64,000 nt of DNA from a virus: the IMG/VR virus record IMGVR_UViG_3300032313_000840, positions 17,932 through 81,931 of that record; one strand, given 5' to 3'. Position 1 is the first letter of the stretch. Every line of letters begins with the position of its first letter. The notes below the pieces were generated by a model. The model did no database searches, was not told the DNA's origin, and saw only the letters and a program-made list of their open reading frames with translations. This document shows positions 63,397-64,000 of the stretch, in pieces. Both the position numbers and the translations under genes were made by a program.

Positions 63397-63841
63397 ATGC
63401 CCAATTCGGGGCGGATGACGTTTTAGTTGCTCTATCTAAAAATATTAAATTTGTTGGAGCGATTGTAGGTCTTTCTACCAAATCAGTATTTTGATTCTTA
63501 GTAGATACATTCATGTCATTTACTTGTTGTGCAATCTTCTGAAGAGATGGCATAATATTATCTTTAATTTGTTTTTCAATATTTGAAGTTTTAGAATTAT
63601 CCATGAAACCAGTATTAGCCTGCATTGGAATTATTCTGGATTGATTTGGTGCAGCAATAACTGGAGAAACATTTATACTGGTATCCATAGACATCATGGA
63701 CAAATTTTGAGTACTAAAAGGAGAAGGAGTAACTGAATATGATGGTTCTGTTATTTCTAGTTTTTGCTCAGATCTTCCTATGGCATCACTAAATACAGTT
63801 TTTTCTGCTTCAATGTTTATTTTTGCTTCATTATTATCCAA
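63395..63841 (-). CDS. hypothetical polar protein
   Basis: 148 residues with an apparent TTG start; no ATG fits before residue 49. Polar, Ser/Thr/Pro/Asn/Gln-rich (PSYSVTPSPFSTQNLSMMSM..) and probably largely unfolded, with one helical stretch (NIEKQIKDNIMPSLQKIAQQVNDM). Follows the partial gene by an 8-base overlap. No family recognised. Confidence 0.55.
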   Translation of the reverse strand: MDNNEAKINIEAEKTVFSDAIGRSEQKLEITEPSYSVTPSPFSTQNLSMMSMDTSINVSPVIAAPNQSRIIPMQANTGFMDNSKTSNIEKQIKDNIMPSLQKIAQQVNDMNVSTKNQNTDLVERPTIAPTNLIFLDRATKTSSAPNWA

Positions 63842-64000
63842 AGTGTTGTCCTGCTGTTTGGTTATGTAATTGTTTCTGTTCTTGTTCTAAATTGTAATTT
63901 ACCAAAATGTTAATATACACTTCTCTCTCCCAAAAATACATATTTTCGATATCTTGAACACTCCATTTTAGTTCTTTCATCAAAGAGAAGTTAGTTTGAT
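63834..64000 (-). CDS. T4-like small baseplate-hub-type or unknown protein (partial)
   Basis: Open from the window edge to a TAA at 63836-63834. The readable part, MKELKWSVQDIENMYFWEREVYINILVNYNLEQEQKQL, with D-I-E-x-M-x-x-W-E-R-E, recalls short conserved T4-like phage proteins near baseplate genes. The start may lie outside the window, so this is a fragment. Confidence 0.6.
   Translation of the reverse strand, partial: QTNFSLMKELKWSVQDIENMYFWEREVYINILVNYNLEQEQKQLHNQTAGQHFG

Noticed and set aside
1-64000. Integrated prophage or host segment
   Set aside because: No integrase, attachment sites or bacterial housekeeping genes; late promoters, gp32 and gp33 run across the window, which fits a virulent T4-like genome.

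Overview
The window is one piece of a large T4-like (myovirus-type) phage genome. The main evidence is a gp32 single-stranded DNA-binding protein and a gp33-type late-transcription co-activator at the right end, and more than a dozen T4-type late promoters (TATAAATA and one-base variants) spread over the structural and accessory genes. Further support comes from a tRNA set with a phage tmRNA, a GroES-like co-chaperonin and many T4-like small proteins. No capsid, tail-tube, terminase or polymerase gene lies in the window. The host is probably Gram-negative (an LpxH-like enzyme is encoded). It may be GC-rich, since the phage tRNAs mostly read A-ending codons. It may also use PEP-CTERM sorting, since a VPAPG-type C-terminus is encoded. 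None of this fixes the host taxon.

Layout. 0-8.3 kb: rightward late genes (hypothetical virion or cargo proteins, a PD-(D/E)XK nuclease, an HNH protein). 8.3-10.2 kb: leftward small genes, a circularly permuted tmRNA, tRNA-Tyr and tRNA-Gly. 10.3-18.5 kb: late structural genes, including a protein with an alpha/beta-hydrolase domain. 18.5-27.1 kb: mixed accessory genes (GroES, SpoU methyltransferase, nucleotidyltransferases, LpxH-like phosphoesterase, PEP-CTERM-like protein, XhoI/PaeR7I-like nuclease, methyltransferase). 27.1-28.1 kb: gene-free and packed with phased short repeats, a candidate origin or control region. 28.1-40.2 kb: a distinctly GC-rich island, mostly leftward, with a MoxR/CobS-type AAA+ ATPase and VWA-HExxH protein pair, four tRNAs, two HNH genes and many small genes, six copies of a variable-stem hairpin repeat, and sigma70-type promoters set against start codons. 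40.5-53 kb: AT-rich late genes, with a GMP reductase, a lysozyme-LysM protein, a deaminase-like and a Dps-like protein. 53-62 kb: virion or adsorption proteins, including a 1,835-residue Cys-rich protein with RCC1-like repeats. 62-64 kb: gp33, gp32 and the start of another leftward unit.

Most striking pattern: about twenty genes have a sigma70-type promoter whose -10 box ends exactly 6 bases before the ATG. Another set has a T4-type late box ending exactly 5 (sometimes 6-7) bases before the ATG. In both classes transcription should start at or next to the A of the ATG, so this phage appears to use leaderless mRNAs systematically. Genes with good Shine-Dalgarno sequences are mostly second genes of operons or a few special cases. 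A second pattern is a shared N-terminus (MKxFKxFLxES and relatives) on otherwise unrelated proteins. It resembles the T4 capsid-targeting sequence ending in a prohead-protease LxE site, and suggests a set of packaged, co-injected proteins.
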